Shown: positions 1 to 8,831 of the stretch, piece by piece
Layout: the number at the start of each line of letters is the position of its first letter
How positions within the stretch are numbered: position 1 is the first letter of the stretch
Assembly: GCA_019930625.1 (NCBI GenBank)
Contig: CP082844.1
Location: 6,696,001 to 6,760,000, forward strand
DNA: 64,000 bases
Source: Nocardia asteroides
GTDB taxonomy: Bacteria > Actinomycetota > Actinomycetes > Mycobacteriales > Mycobacteriaceae
Direction: 5' to 3'
The notes under the pieces: generated by a model
Told to the model about the DNA's origin: nothing
What the model saw: only the letters and a program-made list of their open reading frames with translations
The model's database searches: none
Position numbers and translations under genes: made by a program

Positions 1-516
1 CCGCAGCAGCAACTCCACCACACACCGATCCGCCGGTGGCAGCGCCCACACCGGGATCTCCGGCAATGGATCCGGGAAGATCTCCGGCATCACCGCCACC
101 ACCCGAGCGACCGCCTCCTGCACCGCGACCCGGTCCGGCCCCTCGGCACGCCCAAGCGCCTTCGCCAGTGCCGGTCGATCGCTCAACCCACCGTGATGAC
201 CGAGAACCGCCATCGAAAACAGACCCAGCCCGGCCTCTTTCGCCGCCAACCAGGTCCCGGCAAGTTTATGGTCAATACTCCGGCCCTGCCCATCGACCAC
301 GCGCCCACCACAGGTTCCGGCCCGCAGCAGCCCCGCCTGCCACGAACAGCCGCCTTTACCCGTGTCATGGACTAAGCCGACATACTCCGCAACCTGCGCG
401 GCCCCGAACACCCTGGCGAACTGCGCCGCCAGCGCGGCAGTGCCTCGTGAATGATCGACCAGATCGTGACGAATCCCCGCCGTATTCTCGCTGTGCGCCC
501 ACAAACCCGACGACAA
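1..516 (-). CDS. cas3: Cas3 HD-nuclease domain, 5' end only (cut by window edge)
   Basis: Reading the minus strand leftwards gives an open frame with no stop from 516 to the window edge. It shows the Cas3 HD signature in order: LWAHSENTAGIRHDLVDHSRG, then GLVHDTGKGGCSWQAGLLR, then DHKLAG and VLGHHGGLSD. The paired His/Asp residues are the metal ligands of the HD nuclease that degrades the displaced strand in type I CRISPR interference; the helicase half would lie left of the window. An in-frame TGA sits just upstream, so the start must be a TTG at 516-514 or at 504-502; neither has an ideal ribosome-binding site (a GGGGGAGG stretch abuts the first). The gene is transcribed away from the CRISPR array. 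The HD-domain assignment is secure; the CRISPR subtype cannot be read from this piece. Confidence 0.85.
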   Translation of the reverse strand, partial: MSSGLWAHSENTAGIRHDLVDHSRGTAALAAQFARVFGAAQVAEYVGLVHDTGKGGCSWQAGLLRAGTCGGRVVDGQGRSIDHKLAGTWLAAKEAGLGLFSMAVLGHHGGLSDRPALAKALGRAEGPDRVAVQEAVARVVAVMPEIFPDPLPEIPVWALPPADRCVVELLLR

Positions 517-953
517 ACCTCCCCCTCATATCCAGAGCAAATTCGGCACAGGCAGCGACCGTACGCCAAGGGGCCGACAACCCGTGGCGCATCACAGGAT
601 TAGGGACAGCAGCATGCTTTCGCCCCCGTTCCCGAACTACATCGAACGATCTTCACCCTCGCGGCGCTGATCATGAGCGCGAAGGAAGTCGACGCCGAGA
701 CGGCGATCCCACTGACCGTCCTGCTCGTGTCCGGGATCGTGACGTGCATAATGACTCCGACCAACCGAAAAGACCGATACCAGCGACGGATCGGCAGGAC
801 CCGCGCACGGGTTTGCGCGTCGGAGGCAAAAACCTCCAATGCACAGAGATTCCCAGGGAGGTTCCGAACCGGCGAACAGCAGTTATCAAGTTCGACACAC
901 TCGAAGCAGTGCCTGCGCGCGGCCCCAGTCGACATCCGCCCAGCTCACGCACC
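517..953. other. Intergenic region between cas3 and the CRISPR array; possible leader
   Basis: This 437-base gap lies between the divergent cas3 start and the first repeat, where a leader and a promoter would be expected. I see no convincing gene. Around 640-730 the plus strand has a short hydrophobic coding-like stretch (TAIPLTVLLVSGIVTCI), which could be a fragment of a membrane protein, but it does not continue. No AT-rich leader is obvious. Confidence 0.3.
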
Positions 954-1280
954 GTGGCGCTCGCCCTCACGGGCGACCGAGGATCGCAACCCCGAGCACC
1001 TGGACACCGGCAACTGGTGGCGGATGTGGCGGTCGCCCTCACGGGCGGCCGAGGATCGCAACACCTACGAAGCCGAAGCGTGGAATGCCATCCGCGAGGA
1101 GGTGGGCCTTCAGGGCGGCCGAGGATCGCAACTGGGACATGGTGGAGATCACCGAGCACTACGGGCAGTGGCGGTCGCCCTCAGGGGCGGCTGAGGATCG
1201 CAACTGGCCGTCGCTGCAGCGGGAAGTGTCGTGGGTCAACACCGTGGCGGTCGCCATTACGGGCGGCCGAAGAGTACGAA
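954..1280 (+). CRISPR. Short, decayed CRISPR array (5 repeats, 4 spacers)
   Basis: A 37-base unit recurs at 954-990, 1026-1062, about 1102-1132 (shortened by 6 bases), 1168-1204 and 1244-1280. Spacers are 35 to 39 bases. The unit has near-palindromic arms CGGTCGCCC and GGGCGGCCG around a TCAC loop (8 of 9 pairs plus a G-T wobble) and ends in GGATCGCAAC, like the ATTGAAAC end of many type I repeats. That end and the fully degenerate last copy suggest transcription rightwards, with the trailer at the right. The first copy also has changes in both arms. Neighbouring cas3 supports a type I system. The degenerate repeats suggest an inactive or orphan array; other cas genes would have to lie left of the window. 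Confidence 0.85.
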
Positions 1281-1449
1281 GCCGACGCGTCCATGACTCA
1301 GATCAAGGCGGAGCACCACATGGCCAAGCGGACGGCAAGAGTGCTCCGGGAGGCCGGAGCGACGATCCGGCCCAGAGGTGGACGACAGCTATAGGTGACA
1401 CCCGGCTCGAACTATCCACTACGCCACGACTGGTAGCTACTGACGAAAA
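1281..1449. other. Post-array stretch with coding-like sequence
   Basis: Directly after the degenerate last repeat, one plus-strand frame reads EYEADASMTQIKAEHHMAKR and on to a TAG at 1392-1394. This is plausible protein composition but has no start of its own. It may be a further unrecognised spacer plus flank, or the tail of an unrelated gene fragment. I assign no function. Confidence 0.25.
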
Positions 1450-1860
1450 CAATCAAGGGGCTGCACGGCCTGCGCCGACTAAGCCAAAGCTCGAGGCGGC
1501 GTTCGAGGATGGCATTGGCGAATTCGATTGCCAGCCTGGCCTCTTCGCGGCTGGCGTGGTATACGTCGACCATGACAATGCGCGGTTAGGGTCCTCGGCG
1601 GCGCGGATGTTCCAGCACCCACACCGTCGTATCCACCGACCACACCGGGAACAGGTCCCTCGACAAGCGAATGACCGCGCGCATCGCGCCCCGGTCACCA
1701 ACTCCTTGCGGACCGACTGTTCATGTTCATCCGATGACGCCGCCGCCGATACCGGCATCAGCACCGCTGCCCGCCCCTGCTCCGCTGTTGCTTTCAGCGC
1801 GGCCTCCAGCCAGGCGACGTTAGCGTGTGGCTCGCCACCAGCAGGCCAGCTCAGCCACCT
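1450..1860 (-). pseudogene. N6-adenine DNA methylase, C-terminal fragment (inverted)
   Basis: On the minus strand the frame from about 1860 reads RWLSWPAGGEPHANVAWLEA, then GRAAVLMPVSAAASSDE and VRKELVT. This matches the segment after the NPPF motif in actinobacterial N-6 DNA methylases (N-AN-AWL, GGRAAVLMP, IR--LV). After VRKELVT a one-base shift is needed to continue as AMRAVIRLSRDLF and TTVWVLEHPRRRGP, followed by a stop. Motif IV itself is not present. The matching N-terminal half lies just to the right but on the plus strand (about 2075-2860), so the gene appears to have been broken by an inversion as well as frameshifted. It is not functional as it stands. Confidence 0.65.
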
Positions 1861-2074
1861 GGACTGCGGCCTGGAGGACAACGCACGAAGCACCTCTGCC
1901 TGACCGATCCGCCCCGCCGAGTACCACCAGTACTCGATGACTCTCTTGCTCTCACCTCCGCATCGCGACCCGCCGATGGCCAGAGTCTGACAACCCCCTT
2001 GTTGCACCTCTAGTGGTTGGCCGCCTACGGTCGCAGGGGTCCGAGACGCGGTTCCCGGAGCGGAGGGGCAGTAC

Positions 2075-2860
2075 ACCATGTTCGTTGACGAGTTCGTCTC
2101 GCGCACGACTTGCCGACTTGGCCGACGTCAGGCGGCCGACGATTACCACGTGGTCGACCCGGCACGACGACTTCCCTCGGCCGGAACCCGGCTCTCGCCA
2201 TGTGCGGCTCCCGGCAGCGATCAAATGGCTCGCAGGCGCCCGATCCCGGCCAAGGAACTCCAGGACGGCGAACCCGCCCGGTTCACCTACGGCGCCCGCG
2301 TCCTCGCCCGGGTCTCGACATCGAAACGAAGGAGCCGGAGCAGGCCACACCAACCGAGAGAGAAGACGGACGGGTGGTCGTCGATGAGCTCGTTGGCCCC
2401 CAAGCCGCCAGGATCCGGGGCAATGGATCACACGCGGACTATCTGGAGTACTTGTTGTGCTTGATTTTCCTGCTGCGTTTCGAGAGCCCCGCCAGCATTA
2501 GGGACAGAATATTCTACCGCGCTGGTAGCACGGGCGAGTTCCTGGAGAATCCCGAGCGCCTCACCCACGAGCTGATGCTCCAGCACGCAATCCCCGCCGG
2601 ATTGGAAACGGCGTTCCGGCGCGTAGAACCTGCCAACATCGCTGACCTCGAACGGATAGTCGAGATCTGCTCGACCGTGGGCACCAACTCGTTCCGGTAT
2701 CTGCTCGACCTGCTGTCACACGAGAGGAGCGCATCCGGCAGCGAGTTCTTCACCCCGCCCCGGATCGCTGCTCTTGCCGGAGCGTTGGCTGTCGGGCCAA
2801 GGGGCGAGCCGGGCAGTGTCTACGACCCCTACGTCCGCGGCGGCGAGCTAAGGGGTGAAA
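2075..2860 (+). pseudogene. N6-adenine DNA methylase with N-terminal HTH, broken 5' half
   Basis: Three plus-strand frames must be joined. The first has a helix-turn-helix start (LADLADVRRPTITTWSTRHD, then FPRPEPGSRH), as at the N-terminus of actinobacterial N-6 methylases. A shift gives RRPIPAKELQDGEPARFTYG. A further shift at about 2330 gives YLEYLLCLIFLLRF, LLSHERSASGSEFFTPPRIA and SVYDPYVRGGEL, which is the methylase helical domain followed by SAM motif I (DPxxxGGG-like). The match ends at about 2860. At least two frameshifts and loss of everything after motif I make this a pseudogene. Its missing C-terminal half is recognisable in reverse orientation at 1450-1860. Confidence 0.7.
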
Positions 2861-3306
2861 CTAGCAGCAACGCACGCCAACCCCTATCGGAGGCCGACCG
2901 TCAGCGCGATCCTGCATCGGCACAATGTTCCGTTGCGTTCCTCGCTCCAACAGGGCCGGGCAGTGCAGGTCGCCAACCCTCGGTGGCTTTGTTCGCGAAT
3001 TCGGACGGCACATGCTCACGAATTCCAGCGTCGATCGGACCGAACGATGCGCCCGGCTGTTCGCGAACGTCGACGGCACCCCAACGGCCCGAGGACGGCC
3101 GTTGGCTCGAAAACGATTGCAGCGCTGCATTATACGAGCAGGACGGATCAAGGCTTGGTGCTGTCGACATTCGTGGACATCGAACCCGCCAGTTGGGTGT
3201 CTCCGTCGGTGTTCGTGAACATGTGCCATCGCAGATGGCGGACAGAGCCACCTCGGCGACTTCAGATTAGAAACCCTCCAAGACCGTACGCCGCGGGATC
3301 AGCGCG
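2861..3306. other. Gene-free stretch with degenerate TTCGCGAA-containing repeats
   Basis: No convincing gene is present. A loosely conserved motif, GTTCGCGAA or GTTCGTGAA next to GGCAC/TGCC, occurs near 2990, 3060 and 3208, with a poorer copy near 3166. These might be decayed repeats or protein-binding sites. The right end abuts the stop of the sbcC-type gene. Confidence 0.3.
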
Positions 3307-6300
3307 CTACGTCAGCGACTGCAGGCCGCTGGCGAGGTCGGCGTTGATCAGCGCATCACGCTCATCAACGGTGAGCCACCGTGCCGTCGAGCTGCCGCCC
3401 GTCGGCCGCTCGACCCACAGCACATCGTCGACGGCTTCCGCGACTGCGTGCAGGTGGCTGATCACCATGACCATGCGGTCCTCACCGGTCTGAGCCCGCA
3501 AGACTTCGAGAGCCGAATGCAATGCCTCAGTGTCCAGCGTCGCGAAGCCCTCGTCGAGGAACAGAGACCCGAGTCGGGGCCCGCTGAGCGAATGCAGTTC
3601 GGCCAGGGCGAGAGCCAACGCCAACGAGGCCAGGAACTTCTCACCTCCAGACAGTCGATTGGCGCTGTGCGCTACTTGACTGCCGCGACTGACGATGTCG
3701 CAGTTGGGGGCGAAGCCGAACTGGTCCTCGGTCAGTTTCCCGAGCAGCGAACTGGCGATTCCGAGGAGCGTCTTGGTGTTCAGAGTGGTGAGGTGGCCCA
3801 GGAACTTTGCGTCAACCAATTCCTTCTTGAGTACTTCGAGGGCTGCGTGGCGAGCCTGGCCGGCGGCGATCGCGAAGTCGAGGTCGGCTGCCTGCTGTAC
3901 CTGCGCTGTGGCCTCGCCTTGTGCCGCACGCAACCGTTCAGCATCCTTGCGTGCATTCGCCATCGCGACGATGAGCGGGCGAACAGCCTGGGACGTGGTC
4001 CAGTCGACCGTCTCCGCGATCTCGGGTATGTCGGGCAGTTTCTCCACCTCGACTTTGATACTGGCGATGGCGTTATTGGCTACAAGAGTGTGAGCAGCGC
4101 TCGCACCGGTCAGCTTCGAGTTGGCCGCAGCCGTCGCGTCGTTCAGTCTGTCGACGAACTCACGTGCGTCACCTATCCCGCGGCCCTTTGGGGCATCCGG
4201 AATTAGGCAGTCGCCATCCTCGAGATAGTCAACCGCGCGACCTAACGCTCTTGCCCAGTTGCCCAGCGCATTGCGCAGGTCCGACAGCGGATTGTCCAGA
4301 AGTTGGTTGGCTTCCTGGTCCAGTCGGCGCTGCTGGTTGAGCACATCAGCAGCCTCACGGCGTACCCGTTCGAGGGATTCGGTCAGACTCTCCATCTCAG
4401 CCTTCGAGGCGGCGACTGCTGCGGTTGCCTCGTGAACAGATTCAGCAGTGATGTCGATCACTTCGCTCGGCAGCATGTTGCGGGAACCGACGGGCAGGCC
4501 GTTGATCTCGGCTGCGGTCAGGGCGACCGCCGCGTTCTCACGGGCCTCCGCTTGTTGAACCTCGTCGACACGCGAAATATGGGCCTTCTGTCGGTCGACT
4601 AGCGCCTTGCGGTCGGCGTCGATGCCGATGGTGGCTTGTGACGCTCTGCCGCGCTGCAGGTTGACGTCGGCTGCGACCGCCGTCTCACATGTGGCGATCG
4701 CCTCGATAATTGGGTTTGTCGCAGTCTTGTCCGGTGCCGAGTCGCTGGGCAGAACGGCGAGTTGAAGAGCGGCAGTGAGCGTCGCCCAGGATGCGGCTGC
4801 GTCGAAGTGTCCACCGACTTCGCCGGCTGCGGCGGCGAACTCATTGAGCTGCGTGCACGACGCGTCGGCGGATCGTTGCGCTTCGAGCTCCGCGTCACGG
4901 TGCTTCTTCGCACTGATCGAGACTGTCCGTTCAGCGGATGCGACTGCGGCTTTGGCATCGGCGATGTCGTCGCTGATCTTCTCCCGCAGCGCCGTGGCCT
5001 TGCCGAGCGCCGTCTGGACCTTGCGGATCTCGTCCGAGGTCGCGGTCCCGCCCGCTTCGAAGGGATCCGGTACTTGCTGGTGGCAGACCGGGCAATCGTC
5101 TCCGGGATGGATGTCCGCGGCGATCAGTGCGGCCCGATTCTGCAGTTCCAGTGCACTTTTTCGCGCCTCCGCGAGGGTGACCGCGTCCTTGGCGGCCACG
5201 AGTTCCTGCGTGAGATCTGCGAACAGTTTATTGGCCCTTGCCAGTTCGTCGTTGGCTTCCTGCCGCGCATTGGTTGTTTCGGCGACATGGAAAGCCGCCT
5301 CGAGCGCCTCGCGGACTTTCATTCGGAGTTCGTTGGCGCGGCTGCGCACGTCGTCGCCGACTGCGGCGGCCGTGTCGGCGGCGTCGATGAGTGGCTGAGT
5401 CTTCTCGCTCCGCTTGTTCAATTCGGCTTCATCGGCAGCGATTTGGCTGGACTCCTCGGCCAGGCTCGTCGTGCGGTCGTCGAGGCTTCGCCGCTCCTGG
5501 CGATGGCCTTCAGCGCGCTCAACGAGGCGCGCCAAGATCCCTTCGGCGTTGCCCAACGAACTAAGGCCCTCACCTGCCTGTTCACGCAGTCGGATCTGAT
5601 CGACCAGACTCTGCTCACGAGTGTCGATCTCGGCAGCGCTCTCGTCGAGCGATGCCCGTTGTTGCCCTATTCTCTCGGCGATCGGTCCGAGCTTGTCCAG
5701 GGTGGGGATCGCCTCGTGAACAATCCCTTCGGCGAGGTTGTCGGTGGCAGTCCGAGCCGCGATTGCTGCCGCACGAGCCGCCGAAACCGTCTCCTGCAGT
5801 GCGGATATCGTGCCGATGGTCGTGTCCAGTTGATCCGCCAATGCTTCAGCGACCGAGGCCTTCGAGCCGTATTCCGCTGCGGTCTGTGCCGGATCCGGCC
5901 ACATGCCCTTGCGTTTCTCCGTCGCTGTTGCGAGAAGCTTTGCGAGGTCCGTCGCCCTGTCCCGGGCGGTTTCCTGGACCTTCACCAGCGATTCCGCCCC
6001 GAACAGCTCACGGAGGTGCCTCTTGCGCTCGCTCGCCTTCGAGGTCAAAAGCTGGTCGAACTTTCCTTGTGGCAGCAGTCCCACTCGAAGGAACGTGTCG
6101 TAGCCCAGCTGCAGGATGCCTTCGATGCGCTTGGTCACCGCCGTAGCGCCGTCGACTTCTTCGCCGGTATCGAGGTTCTTCAGGTGGTGTCGCCCGGCAT
6201 TGGGATTGGTGGCATGAATTGTGCGGTGCACCCGCCAGCGGACGCCACCGTGGATGAAGGTGAGTTCCACGCTGCCGACGCTGGCCTTGTCGGCGATGAG

Positions 6301-6486
6301 AGGCTTCGTCTCTCGGCCGTCCCACGAACTCTTGTTGAACAGCGCGAAGGTGACCCCTTCGAGAATACTGCTCTTCCCGGCTCCAGTGTCACCAAGTACC
6401 GCGGTCAAGCCCTTGCCAGCGAAGTCGATGGTCGCGGATTCTGGGTAGCTGCGGAACCCTTTCATGGAGAGCGTGACCGGCTTCAT
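3307..6486 (-). CDS. sbcC: SbcC/Rad50-type ATPase, exonuclease subunit C
   Basis: This 1059-residue protein has the Rad50/SbcC layout. An N-terminal ATPase half carries Walker A GDTGAGKSS (32-40); long Ala/Glu/Arg-rich coiled coils flank a zinc hook CPVC (Cys465 and Cys468); the C-terminal half has the ABC signature LSGGEKFLASLALALALAEL and Walker B SLFLDEGFATLD. With SbcD it would form an ATP-dependent nuclease that opens DNA ends and hairpins. Its ATG overlaps the sbcD stop (ATGA at 6483-6486), so the two are translationally coupled. Length is typical of actinobacterial SbcC. Its position inside a defence island, back to back with a nuclease/helicase operon, suggests a defence rather than housekeeping role; this is inference. 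Confidence 0.9.
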   Translation of the reverse strand: MKPVTLSMKGFRSYPESATIDFAGKGLTAVLGDTGAGKSSILEGVTFALFNKSSWDGRETKPLIADKASVGSVELTFIHGGVRWRVHRTIHATNPNAGRHHLKNLDTGEEVDGATAVTKRIEGILQLGYDTFLRVGLLPQGKFDQLLTSKASERKRHLRELFGAESLVKVQETARDRATDLAKLLATATEKRKGMWPDPAQTAAEYGSKASVAEALADQLDTTIGTISALQETVSAARAAAIAARTATDNLAEGIVHEAIPTLDKLGPIAERIGQQRASLDESAAEIDTREQSLVDQIRLREQAGEGLSSLGNAEGILARLVERAEGHRQERRSLDDRTTSLAEESSQIAADEAELNKRSEKTQPLIDAADTAAAVGDDVRSRANELRMKVREALEAAFHVAETTNARQEANDELARANKLFADLTQELVAAKDAVTLAEARKSALELQNRAALIAADIHPGDDCPVCHQQVPDPFEAGGTATSDEIRKVQTALGKATALREKISDDIADAKAAVASAERTVSISAKKHRDAELEAQRSADASCTQLNEFAAAAGEVGGHFDAAASWATLTAALQLAVLPSDSAPDKTATNPIIEAIATCETAVAADVNLQRGRASQATIGIDADRKALVDRQKAHISRVDEVQQAEARENAAVALTAAEINGLPVGSRNMLPSEVIDITAESVHEATAAVAASKAEMESLTESLERVRREAADVLNQQRRLDQEANQLLDNPLSDLRNALGNWARALGRAVDYLEDGDCLIPDAPKGRGIGDAREFVDRLNDATAAANSKLTGASAAHTLVANNAIASIKVEVEKLPDIPEIAETVDWTTSQAVRPLIVAMANARKDAERLRAAQGEATAQVQQAADLDFAIAAGQARHAALEVLKKELVDAKFLGHLTTLNTKTLLGIASSLLGKLTEDQFGFAPNCDIVSRGSQVAHSANRLSGGEKFLASLALALALAELHSLSGPRLGSLFLDEGFATLDTEALHSALEVLRAQTGEDRMVMVISHLHAVAEAVDDVLWVERPTGGSSTARWLTVDERDALINADLASGLQSLT

Positions 6487-7805
6487 CGCAGTGCCTCCGA
6501 ATCTGTCGTGTGTCCGGTTGTCAGGACGCCGGCGCGGTCGATGTTCTCTGGGGTATGGCCGTCTATCGCGGCAGCCAGCAGGCTCATCTCGCAGCAGCGC
6601 GTGCCATCGGCGGGATCAGGGTCGGCTTGAATGTCAGCGAGAGTGGCCATGACGTGGTCCAGCGCTCGCCCTGCCACGCGACCGTCTGCTAGGTACTCGC
6701 GCAGGATCTCTTCGACACTGGGGAGGTCGTCGGCAGTCGTGGTCCTGTCCATGATCTGCTTTTCGGCCCCTGGCCGGCATTCGTCGATCCCCACGATCGT
6801 CGCCTTGGGCAGCATCTCGGAGAGAGTCTCCGAGAGTCCGAGTACGGGGCTGTCGGCATGGACGCTGACTTTCACCCACGCATCGCCGACTCGACTCGCA
6901 TCCGCCCTAATCTGATCCAACGTTCCGGCGAGCCTCACCAGGCGGCGGCCGGACTCCAGTGCCACGAGCTCGATTCGAGGTTCCCGTCCAGGCGCGATCT
7001 CAGCGAGAACCACGCTCTTAGTGTCCCTTATCTCACCGAAGTCCATCTGAAGCGGACTGCCCGCGTAGTGCGCGCTGAAGCCGACCCCGTCGATTCGTTG
7101 TGGCTTATGGATATGACCGAGCGCGCCATAGTCGACCTCCGGCAGCCCCATTGCACTCGAAGCGAAGTCCGGCCCAATGGAGATCTTCCGCTCGGAATGC
7201 GACGGCGTCGCACCCTCAACGAACAGGTGCGCGGCGTACACCAGCACATCCCGAGGACCACGGTCGCGAGCGAGGCAACGGTAGACGTCGGCCTGCACGG
7301 CCCGCATCCGTTCGGCGTAGGTCGCGGTCGCCGTCGCTGGGTCAGAGAAGTCGTAGGCGAACCGGTTAGGGTGCAGATACGGCAGCCCACCCACCCGAAC
7401 CGTCAATTCTCCTTGCGCTGCTGGATACTCGGCGACCAGCAGGCCGCCGGGACGAGCGTCGGTCGCGAATCGCACCCTGGATTCCGTGCATGTACGGGCG
7501 CCCAGGTCGCTGATCATGAACTCCAGGAACGACAGCACGTGCCGGGTGTCGTGGTTGCCCGCGACGACTACCACGGGTGCGATGTCGCCAAGCCGTCGAA
7601 GTGCCAGCGCGGCACGGCGCATGTCGTCCAAACTGGGTCGATGACCGTCGAATAGGTCACCGCTGTGAACGATCAAGTCAGGAGCGAAATCAGCTGCGAT
7701 ACTCCCGATCTCATTCAGTACGGCGTCGAACTCTGCGTCGCGTCGATGACGTCCGATTTGGCGCCCCAAATGCCAATCGGAGGTGTGGAACACGCGTGCT
7801 GTCAC
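6483..7805 (-). CDS. sbcD: SbcD/Mre11-type nuclease, exonuclease subunit D
   Basis: This 440-residue protein shows the calcineurin-like metallophosphoesterase motifs of SbcD/Mre11 in order: HTSDWHLGRQ near the N-terminus, VHSGDLFDG, VVAGNHDTRH and GALGHIHKPQ, which ligate the two catalytic metals. The start is GTG at 7805, supported by a GGAGA ribosome-binding site six bases upstream in the transcript. It is the first gene of the sbcDC pair and overlaps sbcC by four bases. The 135-base gap upstream separates it from a divergent four-gene operon, implying shared regulation. SbcD is the nuclease subunit that acts on double-strand ends, hairpins and protein-blocked ends. Confidence 0.92.
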   Translation of the reverse strand: MTARVFHTSDWHLGRQIGRHRRDAEFDAVLNEIGSIAADFAPDLIVHSGDLFDGHRPSLDDMRRAALALRRLGDIAPVVVVAGNHDTRHVLSFLEFMISDLGARTCTESRVRFATDARPGGLLVAEYPAAQGELTVRVGGLPYLHPNRFAYDFSDPATATATYAERMRAVQADVYRCLARDRGPRDVLVYAAHLFVEGATPSHSERKISIGPDFASSAMGLPEVDYGALGHIHKPQRIDGVGFSAHYAGSPLQMDFGEIRDTKSVVLAEIAPGREPRIELVALESGRRLVRLAGTLDQIRADASRVGDAWVKVSVHADSPVLGLSETLSEMLPKATIVGIDECRPGAEKQIMDRTTTADDLPSVEEILREYLADGRVAGRALDHVMATLADIQADPDPADGTRCCEMSLLAAAIDGHTPENIDRAGVLTTGHTTDSEALR

Positions 7806-7940
7806 GGGGTTCTCCGAAGAAGGTAACGGGCGGGCATCCCATGCGCCGCCGCGGTCGAGTGGAGTCGAGCGACACCGAGACTACACCACACTCGGGAGAA
7901 TGTCGGGAAAAAGTCTGGAACTCTGGTAGTCTCCAAAGCT
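7806..7940. promoter_or_regulatory. Shared divergent promoter region
   Basis: This 135-base gap between sbcD (minus) and the four-gene operon (plus) must carry promoters for both. A TAGTCT hexamer at 7927-7932 lies eight bases before the ATG at 7941, with no ribosome-binding site in between. That spacing fits a leaderless transcript, common in actinobacteria. No clear operator palindrome was seen. Confidence 0.4.
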
Positions 7941-8774
7941 ATGAGCAACCCGCTGGACGAGTTGGACAAGAGCATCGCCGAGCTGCGGCGCGCGATCCGC
8001 GATGCATCCGCCGCCGGCGACACGGAGCGGGTCGGCGAACTCCGAGCGCAACTTCGCCGAACAGAACGTGCGTGGGATGCACTGCTGGAGACCGACGAAC
8101 CGGCCCAGTCGGCCACCATGCCGGGCCAGCCGACATCGGCCGAACCCCCATCAACGACGCTACCTGCTCGCGAGCACGTACAGCGAGCGTTGGTGCTCCT
8201 CCAGACACCCGCCGCGCCGAAGCTCATCGTCGACGTCCACGACGCGTTCTTCCCTGGAGACCTGACGACAGCCAAACTGTCGAGTCTTCGCCGCGACGAA
8301 GAGCGGTCCTACCGTGCTGCTCCCGGCGCTCGCCCCTACTACCTGTGCCCGGCACTCAACCACGAGCTTCTGTCGCCGGCCAGAGCATTGCTCACGATCA
8401 GCACCTGGTCGCTCGAGCAACGCATCGTCGGCCCACTCTCGCCGCGGGTGAACTTTCTTACCGGCGCGATTCGAATCGCCGAGGCAATTCGTGGGATGCG
8501 AACAGCTGGTTCGGAACCCACGCCCGCCGCGATGCGCTTGCTGTGGCGGTTCGCGACCAACATCCCCGACGCGATGCCGCCGGAGGCGAGCCTCGTCGTC
8601 AAGGATCTGGACCAGGTGATCGACGCGGCCCTCACCGAACTGGAAGTTCACTCAGACGCCGATCACGCGGCCAGAACCGCGTCCGCGCGACGCGCACGAA
8701 AGCAACTGAACGACGACCAGCAACTGTTCGGCGCACCGCTGCGACAGGCCCGGCTCGAGCAAGCCGACTCCTGA
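7941..8774 (+). CDS. Protein of unknown function, first gene of nuclease/helicase operon
   Basis: A 277-residue protein I do not recognise. The first 50 residues are charged and probably helical (DELDKSIAELRRAIRDAS, then RAQLRRTERAWDAL), a likely coiled coil. The rest looks globular, with a segment APKLIVDVHDAFFPGDLTT, a PYYLCPALNHELL stretch and an acidic/basic C-terminus with RRARKQLNDDQQLFG. No catalytic motif of a known family is evident. It starts at an ATG that may be leaderless, opens the operon divergent from sbcDC and lies 57 bases before the nuclease gene. Its place suggests a structural or adaptor subunit of the same complex, which is inference only. Confidence 0.75.
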   Translation: MSNPLDELDKSIAELRRAIRDASAAGDTERVGELRAQLRRTERAWDALLETDEPAQSATMPGQPTSAEPPSTTLPAREHVQRALVLLQTPAAPKLIVDVHDAFFPGDLTTAKLSSLRRDEERSYRAAPGARPYYLCPALNHELLSPARALLTISTWSLEQRIVGPLSPRVNFLTGAIRIAEAIRGMRTAGSEPTPAAMRLLWRFATNIPDAMPPEASLVVKDLDQVIDAALTELEVHSDADHAARTASARRARKQLNDDQQLFGAPLRQARLEQADS

Positions 8775-8831
8775 CACAGGAACAACCCTGATAGACCCTT
8801 CTGCCCCTTCTCCTCAAGGAACAACACTGCC

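Noticed and set aside
36..1394. A 452-codon plus-strand ORF across the cas3 fragment and CRISPR array
   Set aside because: It is proline- and arginine-rich, lies opposite the clear Cas3 HD frame, and runs through CRISPR repeats; it is an open frame by GC bias only.
2075..2860. A BREX or DISARM methylase
   Set aside because: The HTH and motif arrangement fits stand-alone N-6 methylases, and no other BREX or DISARM gene is present.
4762..6630. A 622-codon ORF antisense to sbcC
   Set aside because: It is a mirror frame of sbcC with no domains and a composition typical of antisense frames.
3307..7805. Treating sbcDC as the ordinary housekeeping pair
   Set aside because: Not excluded, but the shared promoter with an unusual nuclease/helicase operon and the defence island context argue otherwise; presence of another sbcDC elsewhere could not be checked.
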